From the NCBI GenBank assembly GCA_964520865.1, contig CAZFOY010000001.1, forward strand, positions 78,011 through 142,010: DNA of 64,000 nucleotides. The letters run 5' to 3'. A program made the position numbers and the translations under genes. Source of the stretch: CAVQCT01 sp964520865 (GTDB lineage: Bacteria; Zixibacteria; MSB-5A5; GN15; FEB-12). How positions within the stretch are numbered: the first letter of the stretch is position 1; each line of letters begins with the position of its first letter. Shown piece by piece: positions 16,478 to 25,016 of this stretch. The notes beneath the pieces are model-generated. The model was given only the letters and a program-made list of their open reading frames with translations. It made no database searches and had not been told where the DNA came from.

Positions 16478-16939
16478 CTAACTATTGCCGTCAACGAACT
16501 GGGGCGACGGCTTCTCGGACTGCACATACTGCAGTATCTTTTCGCTGTTCTTCAGTTCGCCGAGTTCTTCTTTCAGCCGCTCGTAGCGCGAGGTGAGATA
16601 TTCCTCGTTGTCGCTCACGACACTGATGCTCTTTTTGACCAGCGTGATTATCCCGTTGAGGACTTTCCTGATATCCGGCGAGATAGCGGCCAGTTTGAAG
16701 AGTTTGGGGTTTCTTTCTCGAAGGCTCGTGATCTTTTCCTCGGACTTCTTGATCCGCATATGACACCGCTCGATTTCTGCAAACAGGTCGAGCAGCTTCT
16801 CATCTTTGTTGAACCGGATCAGATCCTTCTGCTTGTCCAGCAGCACGTAGAGCGACTGGTAAAACGTGTATTCTTCCTTCAGAATCGTTACCAACTCTCG
16901 TTCGAGTTGGGTAATCGCGTTCTGGTTCATTGCTTCCAT
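16478..16939 (-). CDS. FlgN/FliT-type flagellar export chaperone
   Basis: 153 residues, almost entirely helical with a FlgN-like pattern: LERELVTILKEEYTFYQSLYVLLDKQKDLIRF, then a long C-terminal coiled coil. Position directly after fliS in a fliD-fliS operon is where fliT (the FliD chaperone) usually sits, so this is probably the FliD chaperone built on the FlgN fold. A second FlgN-type gene lies next to flgK at 30938. The exact client is inference. Confidence 0.7.
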   Translation of the reverse strand: MEAMNQNAITQLERELVTILKEEYTFYQSLYVLLDKQKDLIRFNKDEKLLDLFAEIERCHMRIKKSEEKITSLRERNPKLFKLAAISPDIRKVLNGIITLVKKSISVVSDNEEYLTSRYERLKEELGELKNSEKILQYVQSEKPSPQFVDGNS

Positions 16940-16951
16940 CTGTCACCCTCG

Positions 16952-17386
16952 TTACGCGGAGACGGTCACCTGCTCGGTTGCGGTCTGCGCGGCATATTCA
17001 CCTTTGTTCGCTCCGGCTGTCTGGTTCTGCTTCAGGCCGGCCCATCCGGATCGAAGGTTTTTCAGTATATTGACATTATCGTCAATCAGGCGTAATTCTT
17101 TGGTCGCTTCGATAATGTGTGTCTGGGAAATTACAAAGGCGTAAAGCCGGCTCAGATGGCTGGCGATTTCGCCTCCCCGTTCCATGTCCAGCGTGGTATA
17201 GAGATGAGTGAGGAACTTCCTCGCCTTTTCAAGCTGGTCCCGGGAAACGTTGAAGTCTTCCTTCCGGAGAGCTTCGCCGGCCTTTTCGAACGCCCCGATT
17301 GCTCCGTCGTACACCTGGATCACCAAATCGAGGGGAGATTTTCCGAGAATACTCGACTGCTGATACGCGCCTACTTTTCCATCCAT
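16952..17386 (-). CDS. fliS: flagellin export chaperone FliS
   Basis: 144 residues. FliS binds the C-terminal D0 of flagellin in the cytosol and prevents premature polymerisation. The family features are YQQSSILGKSPLDLVIQVYDGAIGAFEKA, then a helical bundle with LYTTLDMERGGEIASHLSRLYAFV. The C-terminal 25 residues (Ala, Thr, Gln rich) are variable. It lies 29 bp after fliD in the usual fliC-fliD-fliS order. Confidence 0.93.
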   Translation of the reverse strand: MDGKVGAYQQSSILGKSPLDLVIQVYDGAIGAFEKAGEALRKEDFNVSRDQLEKARKFLTHLYTTLDMERGGEIASHLSRLYAFVISQTHIIEATKELRLIDDNVNILKNLRSGWAGLKQNQTAGANKGEYAAQTATEQVTVSA

Positions 17387-17414
17387 GGTTTGCCTCTCAA
17401 TGTTGCGTGGGCTG

Positions 17415-19742
17415 TCATCCGCCCCAATTGGTATTAAGACCGGCCAGCTGGCTCGTCAGGTAAGAACCTTGTGACTGCAGCTGACTGAGTGTTGTCTCCA
17501 TCTGCGAAAACTGCGCCTCCAGCGTCTGTCGGCGGATTGCCAGGCGTGCATCTATATCGCTCACCTGCTTGGCCATATCATCGATCTGCTTCTGGTAGGA
17601 GGCTATGCGACGATCTATCAGACCGTCGCCGCTTTTCGAAATCTCGTCCACTTTCTGGGCCAGTCGGGAAGCGATTCCCTGAACCACCGTGACTGTCCCT
17701 TCATTGCCGTCGAGCAATTGATCCGACGTCAGAATGACCTTGAGCTTGAGACCTTCGGTCGTCTTGTTACCGTCCTTGCCACTAAGAATCTGGCCGCGAC
17801 CGGTAGCTTCCTCACCGTTTATCGTTCCGGCCACATCCTTGCCCACGACCGCAGTCCCGGTGCTCAGTCCGAGAGAGCTGTAAGCGGAGTTGCCGATAGA
17901 GTTGTCCAGCTCGATCTTGGAGGTGCTCCCGTAGCTGGCACTGTTGAAACTCAAATGACCGTTTCCGTTGCCGTCATCGACCCATTCCACTTTGACGCCG
18001 CGGGTGCCGATTTTTTCGTCGGCGTTGATCCTCGTCTGGATCTCCGAAACCAGTTCGTCCGGCGTCTGGTACGTTTTCGGAGTCAGGACGATCTCATCCG
18101 AGATGAGGCCGTCGACCTTGAGCTTGAGAGTATCGGTCGTGTCGGTGAGCGTTATCGGGTTGGTTGCAGGAGACACGAACGACGAGCCGGTGAATCCGCC
18201 CTTCGTCGCCGCCTGGGTAATATTGACGTTCAGGGCGGTGCTGATTTTCGTTGCTGTCGTCGAAGACAGATATTCGATCCCGTTGTTCGACGAGTTTCCG
18301 GAATTGGTGAAGAGCTTGACGACCTCGTCGGGGTTGTTCCGGATGGCGTCCTCAAGCCGACTGCTGTCGGTAATTGACACAACGCCACTTCCGGTCGTAC
18401 GGATGCCTATTGAGTACAGCTGGTTGAATTTTGTTGTAATTCCGGGGACTATCGAACCGAGGGCGCTTTGAAGAGAGTTCTGAATCGTCCAGACTGTCAT
18501 ATCGCCGAAAAGCGTCGGCGCGCTGGTATCCCCTTCGGAGTACTTGTTTTGATCATCGATGTATTTCGACAGCTGATTGTAGGCGTCAATAAAAGACTTG
18601 ATATTCGTCTCGATTGACTTGACGTCGACGTCGGTAGTCATGTGAATGCTGGTGCCGGGATCGGTCACCTGCTTGGCAGTCAGGGTGAGGCCACCGACGA
18701 CGTCCTTGAAATCGTTGGTCTGAGACGTCACCGTGATCGGCGAACCTTCTCCCCCGTTCGATCCCAGAGAAATTTTTGCATCGGAGGCCTTTTGCAGCAG
18801 GGGCGCAAAAGTCGCCACCTGGAAGGTGTCACCTTCGGTCAAGGTCCCGGCCGAAAAATTAAGTGTAAGTCCGTCGGAACCGTCGCCAACCAGTTCCACC
18901 TCACTGTCGGCCTGCGTGACGACCACGGAACCTGAGTTGGTACCGTCGGTCCAGTTCAACACGATGTTATCCGAACCGACTGTCTGGGCTCCGGTGCCCG
19001 CGACGGTGAAGGTGTAGGTCTTGTTCTGGTTGCCGGTAAAGGCGGCGCTCATACCGAGGGTCATTTTCGAGGAGGTCGATGAATCGACCGAAATTTGTTC
19101 CGGCGTGTCGAAAGTGGCGGTGGAATAATTCAAGTTCTGTCCGCCGGTGAGATTCGAACTGATATCAATCTTGTTCGCTGCTCCGGTCTTGTTCGCTGCG
19201 ATTACCAGTCGATACGGATGCGACGAGGAACCGTCGTTCACTATCGAAGCGGTCACGTCGGCCGAGGATTTGTTAATGGCATCTCTGATACCCTGGAGGG
19301 TGTTGTTGGAGCTGTCAATAGTAATCGTTCTTAAGGATCCGTCGCCGACCTTTATTTGAATATTCCCGGTTCCGAATAAGGCGGTATCGCTCGCCTCGAA
19401 TCCCTGACTGGCCAGCTGGTCGTTGCGTGCGAGCGCCAACACCTGGAGGTCATACGTCCCGGTGCCTACTCGCCCGGTCGAAGATGCGGCGAGAGCGTCG
19501 GGATTCGAAATATTGATTGTCGATTTATTGAAATTGCCGGCGCTGGTCAACGCGGCCAGCGAGGTACTCAGGCCGAGGACTTTTGCCTGCAGCGACTGGT
19601 ACGCCGTAATAACGGTCTTCTTCTGTGCTTCTTCGGATTCGAGCAGAGTGGCATTGGTGCGCTCTGACTTGATAATGGCGTCAATAATTGCGTTAGTATC
19701 GAGGCCTGAAGTTATCCCGGTAATGGAATTGGAACCGGCCAT
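17415..19742 (-). CDS. fliD: flagellar filament cap protein FliD
   Basis: 775 residues, longer than the 470 of enterobacteria. The N-terminus ITGITSGLDTNAIIDAIIKSE is the FliD signature, followed by the D0/D1 coil. The central part holds hook-IN-like beta segments (TGTYDLQVLALARNDQLASQG, DGLISDEIVLTPKTYQTPDE). The C-terminal coil contains IDRRIASYQKQIDDMAKQVS and FSQMETTLSQLQSQGSYL. FliD caps the filament and folds exported flagellin. It is preceded by a 13-bp hairpin that separates it from fliC. Confidence 0.95.
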   Translation of the reverse strand: MAGSNSITGITSGLDTNAIIDAIIKSERTNATLLESEEAQKKTVITAYQSLQAKVLGLSTSLAALTSAGNFNKSTINISNPDALAASSTGRVGTGTYDLQVLALARNDQLASQGFEASDTALFGTGNIQIKVGDGSLRTITIDSSNNTLQGIRDAINKSSADVTASIVNDGSSSHPYRLVIAANKTGAANKIDISSNLTGGQNLNYSTATFDTPEQISVDSSTSSKMTLGMSAAFTGNQNKTYTFTVAGTGAQTVGSDNIVLNWTDGTNSGSVVVTQADSEVELVGDGSDGLTLNFSAGTLTEGDTFQVATFAPLLQKASDAKISLGSNGGEGSPITVTSQTNDFKDVVGGLTLTAKQVTDPGTSIHMTTDVDVKSIETNIKSFIDAYNQLSKYIDDQNKYSEGDTSAPTLFGDMTVWTIQNSLQSALGSIVPGITTKFNQLYSIGIRTTGSGVVSITDSSRLEDAIRNNPDEVVKLFTNSGNSSNNGIEYLSSTTATKISTALNVNITQAATKGGFTGSSFVSPATNPITLTDTTDTLKLKVDGLISDEIVLTPKTYQTPDELVSEIQTRINADEKIGTRGVKVEWVDDGNGNGHLSFNSASYGSTSKIELDNSIGNSAYSSLGLSTGTAVVGKDVAGTINGEEATGRGQILSGKDGNKTTEGLKLKVILTSDQLLDGNEGTVTVVQGIASRLAQKVDEISKSGDGLIDRRIASYQKQIDDMAKQVSDIDARLAIRRQTLEAQFSQMETTLSQLQSQGSYLTSQLAGLNTNWGG

Positions 19743-19785
19743 CTTAAACTCCTGTTACTTGCGACTTCAATGTCTTCTTTTTTCA

Positions 19786-19817
19786 GGTTTGGAGGAGGGA
19801 TAAACCTCCTCCAAACC
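19786..19817 (-). other. 13-bp perfect hairpin between fliC and fliD
   Basis: GGTTTGGAGGAGG and CCTCCTCCAAACC enclose a 6-nt loop. It lies 15 bp after the fliC stop. No U run follows on the minus strand, so it more likely protects the 3' end of fliC mRNA or gives partial termination, lowering fliD relative to fliC. Confidence 0.65.
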
Positions 19818-19832
19818 GTGTTGTAGCATCTA

Positions 19833-22007
19833 CTATCTGAAGAGCGAGAGAATCACTTGCGGAACCTGATTGGCCTGAGCAAGCATCGAGGTGCCGGCCT
19901 GGACCAGGATCTGGTTCTTGGTGAATTCTGACATCTCAGCGGCCATATCCGTGTCACGGATCTGGGACTCTGAGGCGGTCAGATTCTGCGAAGCGATCTG
20001 CAGGTTTCTCAGGTTGGATTCCAGCGTGTTCTTCTGGAAGCTACCGAGCGTACCGCGGGTCGTCGAGACTTCGTTAATAGCGGCATCAATCACTGACTGA
20101 GCATCCTGCGCACCCTGTACGGTGGTGACGTCTATCTGGGCCAGCGACCGGAACATGTTACCGGCGAGGTTGGTACCCAGTGACGAGGAAGCCATGTTAC
20201 GCAGACCGATGTTGGCGGTCTGACCGACGTTGGCGCCGATCTGGAAGACGAGCGAACGGTCGGTGTCGTTGATGGTTTCCGAACCACCCTGAGAGGTCAG
20301 GCTGTACTTCAGAATGAGCGATTCGCTCCGGTCGGCGTTGTACACGGTGGCCGATTCGCCAGCGGTAACGGAGGTCGCCGGTCCGCCGTCGAGGCGCACG
20401 TCAAATTTCGCGGCCTGGACGTCGAGAAGCAGATTGCCCACGTTGATACCGTTAAGGGCCTTGGCAACCTTCATGTCAACGGTACCCTGATTGCTGTTGC
20501 CGTCGGCGGCGCTTTTCAGAGTCACGTTGTTGGTGGTGCCATAATTGACCTTGGTGATCGTATTGGTGTAGTTGTCAAACGCGACCAGAGCGTTGGTACC
20601 GGTGTTGGCCAGCGTATCGGTGGTGAGACCGAGCACGTTGCGCAGGTTACCGGTGATGTCGTAGCCGGCGTTCAACTTGATCGAGTAGTCCGAACCCTCA
20701 TCGCGGGTGGCGAACTCGATCTGATTGGTGTTAACGACCTGAGCAGCGATATCGCTGACAGCAGTGTCACCGGCCACCTTACCGAAAGCCGTGTCGAGCG
20801 ACGTGTTGATCGCCGTGACGAGCGAGCTCAGGGAGGTGTAGGTACCGGCGCCGACTGTGACAGCGGACGTGATGTTGCTGTTCGTCGCCGTGTTGACGGT
20901 AAAGTTCAGGACGTTGGCCGAAACACCGCGGGAGCTGCCGGCCGAAAATGAGAACGCGGCGTCGGCGGCATCGGTCGAGGTGGCTTCGGTCTTGATTGAA
21001 TACTGTGCGCCTTCGTTGGCAGCCCAGATACGCAGAGCGCCGGCGGCGGTACCGGTCACGGTGATCTTACCGGCCAGAGCGGCGTTCAGGTTGATCTGCG
21101 TCTGCAACTTGGTGGCGATAACGTCGGTGGTGTCACCGAGCTCAACGTCGATGCTCAGCGACTGGTTACCGGTCGGGGACTCACCGTTCTCCTGATAGTT
21201 CAGGACAAAGGTGTAGGTACCGACGTTGGAAGCGGTCGCGGCAGCGATGACGGCAGCCGACGAAACCAGGGCGGCGGTTTCGGAGCCGCTCGCGGCGACG
21301 GTCAGGTTGTTACCGAAGGCATCGGCCAGGGTAATGGCGTCGGAGGTTTTCTTCGCGACGTCGGAAGCCTGAACCACATCGAGGTTGTAGACTTTCTCAG
21401 CGAGGTTGGTCGGGTCGCCATCAGTGTTGCTCAGCGACAATCCGAGGGACGTCGTGTTCAACGTGGCGCTCGAGTCGGCAGTCTTGGTCGCCGTGATCGA
21501 GTGGGTACCGTTTTTCAGCTGAGAGGTCTTCACGGCCACGCCGGAACCGTTGGAGGAAGTGATGGTTGCGACGTTGTCGTTGGTACCGTCGAGAAGTTTC
21601 TTGGTACCGAACTGGGTGTTGGCGGCGATACGATCGATCGTCTTAATCGCGTTGGCGATTTCAGCCTGGTCGGCTGCCAACTGGTCGGCATCGTTGAAAC
21701 CTTCGTTAGCCGCGTGAATGGCCAGTTCTCTCATCGACGTCAACAGATTGTTGATCTCGCTGAGTGAACCTTCAGCGGTCTGAACCATGTTGATGGATCC
21801 CTGCGAGTTTTCGATCGCCTGGTTCAATCCGGCGATCTGAGCACGGAACTGCTCGGAGATCACCAGACCGGCCGGGTTGTCGGAACCCTGGTTGATCCGG
21901 TAACCGGACGACAGCCGCTGCATCGAAGCATTCAGCGCGTCGGTGGTGTTCAACAAGTTCCTGTGTGCGTTTAACGCAGCCAGGTTGTGGTTGATTTGAA
22001 GTGCCAT
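19833..22007 (-). CDS. fliC: flagellin
   Basis: 724 residues. The N-terminal D0/D1 is canonical (ALQINHNLAALNAHRNLLNT, SSGYRINQGSDNPAGLVISE, ANTQFGTKKLLDG), as is the C-terminal half (NLRNLQIASQNLTASESQIR, DTDMAAEMSEFTKNQILVQA, ending in ILSLFR). Between about 150 and 590 is a large variable surface region rich in Ala, Thr, Asn and Asp, giving a thick filament. Codon choice is strongly biased, as expected for a highly expressed gene. The ribosome binding site AAGGAGGA is preceded by a hairpin with GGA in its loop, a likely CsrA site. Two TPR-glycosyltransferase genes lie just upstream and may modify it. Confidence 0.97.
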   Translation of the reverse strand: MALQINHNLAALNAHRNLLNTTDALNASMQRLSSGYRINQGSDNPAGLVISEQFRAQIAGLNQAIENSQGSINMVQTAEGSLSEINNLLTSMRELAIHAANEGFNDADQLAADQAEIANAIKTIDRIAANTQFGTKKLLDGTNDNVATITSSNGSGVAVKTSQLKNGTHSITATKTADSSATLNTTSLGLSLSNTDGDPTNLAEKVYNLDVVQASDVAKKTSDAITLADAFGNNLTVAASGSETAALVSSAAVIAAATASNVGTYTFVLNYQENGESPTGNQSLSIDVELGDTTDVIATKLQTQINLNAALAGKITVTGTAAGALRIWAANEGAQYSIKTEATSTDAADAAFSFSAGSSRGVSANVLNFTVNTATNSNITSAVTVGAGTYTSLSSLVTAINTSLDTAFGKVAGDTAVSDIAAQVVNTNQIEFATRDEGSDYSIKLNAGYDITGNLRNVLGLTTDTLANTGTNALVAFDNYTNTITKVNYGTTNNVTLKSAADGNSNQGTVDMKVAKALNGINVGNLLLDVQAAKFDVRLDGGPATSVTAGESATVYNADRSESLILKYSLTSQGGSETINDTDRSLVFQIGANVGQTANIGLRNMASSSLGTNLAGNMFRSLAQIDVTTVQGAQDAQSVIDAAINEVSTTRGTLGSFQKNTLESNLRNLQIASQNLTASESQIRDTDMAAEMSEFTKNQILVQAGTSMLAQANQVPQVILSLFR

Positions 22008-22015
22008 GTGTCAAT

Positions 22016-22048
22016 TCCTCCTTGAAGGATTTGGGGTGTCCGTACCCC
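22016..22048 (-). promoter_or_regulatory. candidate CsrA-binding site pair in the fliC leader
   Basis: On the minus strand GGGGT-ACGGAC-ACCCC (22048-22033) is a 5-bp hairpin with GGA in the loop, the preferred CsrA target geometry. Two more GGA motifs lie in the ribosome binding site (22021-22016), 20 and 23 nt away, suitable for one CsrA dimer to bridge. The B. subtilis hag leader is controlled this way, with FliW as antagonist; csrA and fliW are both in this cluster. Confidence 0.55.
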
Positions 22049-22223
22049 GTTTTCTATTTCATTGGTTTACATGTTCGACACAATACTGCACGTCCAATGT
22101 TTCAACGATAAGGACAGAGTTGACTTCCCATGACTCTGCCGAATGATCAAATTCGCTCTCCTCCTTTACTGTAGTGCCTGACTGCCTCTGACATTTAGTC
22201 GTTCCCTTTTTATCGTATTGTTT

Positions 22224-22250
22224 ACTTCGGCAAAAATCCCCACACCTTAA
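22224..22250 (-). promoter_or_regulatory. sigma-28-like promoter upstream of fliC
   Basis: TTAA (22250-22247), 15 bp, then GCCGAAGT (22231-22224) on the minus strand, compared with the TAAA-N15-GCCGATAA consensus. It would give a leader of about 210 nt. The match is partial, but no better sigma-28 or sigma-54 site is visible in the 295-bp gap. Confidence 0.4.
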
Positions 22251-22302
22251 CAGCTTGAGGCCGGACGCGGGAAATTAATTCTGGGCCGATTTGTCCGTGT
22301 TC

Positions 22303-25014
22303 TCAAGCCCTGACCTCGGCGCCGGCAAGCTGATTGAGGCGCTGTCGGGCAGGCTCAAAATCGGGGTCAATACGAAGAACCCGTTGATACCCTAAAATAG
22401 CCGAATCCGTATGTCCCATATTGAGATAGCAGTCGGAAAGGCCGAATAACGCCAGAGCGTCTTCAGGGTTCGCCTTCAAAGTTCGTTCGTAAAAGTTAAT
22501 TGCCTCCGCAGGTTTACCAAGCTGCGCATACAAGTCGCCCACTACTTGGACTACAGCCTGATCCTTCGGATTTAAGTCGGCATAATGGGCTAAAGTATTA
22601 ACGGCTTCGGCGTTTTTCCTTAGCCGAACCTGGGTCAAACCGAGATTTCGGTGGATGACGGCAGGTGGCGAAGGTGCCTTGAGCCCTTTCAAATACCAGA
22701 CCTCCGCTTCTTCGAATTCACCCATCTTGAAGTAGCAGTTGCCAAGGTCGTTGAGATGTTCCGCCGACAGCGTCATGCGGCTCTCGAGATCGGTATAGAT
22801 AGCAGCCGCCTGACGATAGGAACCGACTCTGAGACAGGTTGAGGCGAGGTCACTCAACGTCTGGGTGGGCCGGCCGCTTTCCGAAAGCAGCTTGCTCACA
22901 AGCGCTTCGACTTCTTGTTCGTTGCCTCGGCGGGCACAAAATTCGGCGTAGGCGATCAGCATGTCCGACGACTCGGAATCGGCGTTGAGGGCCTGCCCGT
23001 AGGCCTCTGAAGCCTTCTCCATCTGGTTGGACTGTTCGAATGCCTTGGCGATTTCGAGGAGGTAGTCGGCGCTTGTCGGGGTCAACCGCAATTGCTCCGT
23101 AAGATAGGGCCGTGCCTTCTCCGGATTCCCTTCGGAGAGGTAAAGCCTGCCGAGCATGCCGTTGGCCTCCAAATAGGAGGAGTTGATCTCCAATGTCTTG
23201 TGGTAATATCTAATCGCGGCCGCCCGGTCGTTCTGAAGCTCGGCGAGCATCGCCAGACCATAGTAGGCCGTGGCCCGGCTGTCGGGGTGAACCAGTATTA
23301 TATTGTCGACCTCTTTGCCCGGATCGAAGGCAGACTGCATCTCTATATATTTGAGGTAGGCGTCGCTGGCCGCCTGATATTGCCGCTTCTTGCCGAAAGC
23401 GTGACCGCGGAGCATTAACGGATCAAGATAGTCCGGTTTGGTACTCAAAGCACGGTCGGCGTATTCGAGGGCCAGGTCATAGTTTCCCAGATAGAAATGG
23501 GTCCAGGCGATCTGGTCAAGGCACATCAGGTGGGTATGGCGATGCTGAATGTTCTTCGGATCGGTCAGCTCAACCGCGTGTCCCGCCGCCTTGAGAATCT
23601 GCGGTGCGTTCTTTCTCTGGAAGTCACTCCCCTCCCCCCTTAACAACTGAGCATAGTTGAACAGCGCAAAAACATTATCAGGATCTTCGGCAAGCTGTTT
23701 TTCAAGGAGTGCTTTGGATCTGAGGAATTTGCGATGCATTTCCTCGGGAGTGAGGTCGTATCCGTGGTGTTTGATACGGATCGGCGCTCTTGCCACCGGT
23801 ATATCCTGGGGGAGTTCAAGTCGGTTGTGCACGATACCTTCGTAGCGAAGATTCAGGGAACGCCGAAAGAGACGAATCGACGGCAGGAATGTAGTCGTCT
23901 CCTCGTTTTGACCATAGACGTTAAAGACGTTAATGGATATGATCTCGTGCTTGTTTTCACCGAGCAGTTGTCTGGTCCGAGCAACGTCTTCTTCGACAAA
24001 CCGTTCATCGGCGTCAATTATCAGGACCCAGTCGCCGGTCGCCTGCTCCAGTGAATAGTTGCGGGCCGCTGAGAAATCTCCGGTCCACTTCTTATGAAAG
24101 ATCTTCGCGCCGTACTCTTCGGCGATTTTGACAGTGCTATCGGTCGAGCCGGTGTCTACGAGAATGATCTCGTCCACCCAGTCTCTGATTGAGGCAAGGC
24201 AACCGGGCAACATCTTCTCTTCGTCTTTGACGATCATACACGCGCTAACCGTAAAAGTCTTTTCCAATGAACGTGCCAACATTCTCAACTCCTGGACTTG
24301 GCGACAACTCTTGAGTCCGCGTCTTGTCCATACGCCTGCGGACTTGGATTCTCCCGATGAGATAAGCATTGTGGCGAGGTTCAAGTATGGGAGATGGTTG
24401 GCAGGATCTGCGGCGATCGACTGCTCGTACCAGCTTTGGGCGGATTCGACGTCGCGTAATTCTCGATAGGCATTGGCGACAAAGTTTCTCGTCTGCGAGA
24501 GGTGAGATGGCGTAGTAGCGAAGTACCGACCTTCTGACGTTGCCTCCTTCAAACCGTCGAACACTGTTTCAAACGAGCCTCCGACTTCGGTCGTGCGCTG
24601 GTATTCTTTCAGGTGCAGCTTGAGATAGGTGAGCACATACAGGAGATCAGGGCTGTTCGGATCGACTGCGAGCCCTTGCTCTATGACTCTCTCGGCTTCG
24701 ATGAATCTATTCGTAATGGCGTAAGAATAGGAGAGCAAGGCACAAAACATACTCTGCTGCTGAATCGACAGCGCATTCGACTGATCGGACAGCGGCTCGA
24801 GGACATCGGAGATCTTCGGCTCCTGTCCATGACGGCGATAATAGTCGGCAAGGGTCAGGGCCGCACCGGCGTCATCCGGATTTGCCCGCACGACCGAAAG
24901 CAATTGGCTCAGGGTCAGTTCGCCTTTTGAGGATGATTTCGATTGACGCGTCTTCCCCGATGCCGTTGATTTTGTCGATGTTCGTGTTGCCTTGCGTTTG
25001 TTCCCTTTAGCCAT
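22303..25014 (-). CDS. TPR - family 2 glycosyltransferase - TPR protein
   Basis: 903 residues. After a Lys/Ser/Thr-rich leader (1-35) come TPR-like repeats (to about 240). A GT2 catalytic domain (about 255-480) contains SACMIVKDEEKMLPGCL, VDTGSTDSTVKIAEEYGA and the metal-binding LIIDADERF (Asp334/Asp336). About ten more TPR units run to the C-terminus. No signal peptide or membrane segment is seen, so it is cytosolic. It lies between the TPR-GT4 gene and fliC, which suggests glycosylation of flagellin before export, with the TPRs gripping the protein. The donor sugar and target are not readable from sequence. Confidence 0.8.
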   Translation of the reverse strand: MAKGNKRKATRTSTKSTASGKTRQSKSSSKGELTLSQLLSVVRANPDDAGAALTLADYYRRHGQEPKISDVLEPLSDQSNALSIQQQSMFCALLSYSYAITNRFIEAERVIEQGLAVDPNSPDLLYVLTYLKLHLKEYQRTTEVGGSFETVFDGLKEATSEGRYFATTPSHLSQTRNFVANAYRELRDVESAQSWYEQSIAADPANHLPYLNLATMLISSGESKSAGVWTRRGLKSCRQVQELRMLARSLEKTFTVSACMIVKDEEKMLPGCLASIRDWVDEIILVDTGSTDSTVKIAEEYGAKIFHKKWTGDFSAARNYSLEQATGDWVLIIDADERFVEEDVARTRQLLGENKHEIISINVFNVYGQNEETTTFLPSIRLFRRSLNLRYEGIVHNRLELPQDIPVARAPIRIKHHGYDLTPEEMHRKFLRSKALLEKQLAEDPDNVFALFNYAQLLRGEGSDFQRKNAPQILKAAGHAVELTDPKNIQHRHTHLMCLDQIAWTHFYLGNYDLALEYADRALSTKPDYLDPLMLRGHAFGKKRQYQAASDAYLKYIEMQSAFDPGKEVDNIILVHPDSRATAYYGLAMLAELQNDRAAAIRYYHKTLEINSSYLEANGMLGRLYLSEGNPEKARPYLTEQLRLTPTSADYLLEIAKAFEQSNQMEKASEAYGQALNADSESSDMLIAYAEFCARRGNEQEVEALVSKLLSESGRPTQTLSDLASTCLRVGSYRQAAAIYTDLESRMTLSAEHLNDLGNCYFKMGEFEEAEVWYLKGLKAPSPPAVIHRNLGLTQVRLRKNAEAVNTLAHYADLNPKDQAVVQVVGDLYAQLGKPAEAINFYERTLKANPEDALALFGLSDCYLNMGHTDSAILGYQRVLRIDPDFEPARQRLNQLAGAEVRA

Positions 25015-25016
25015 GA

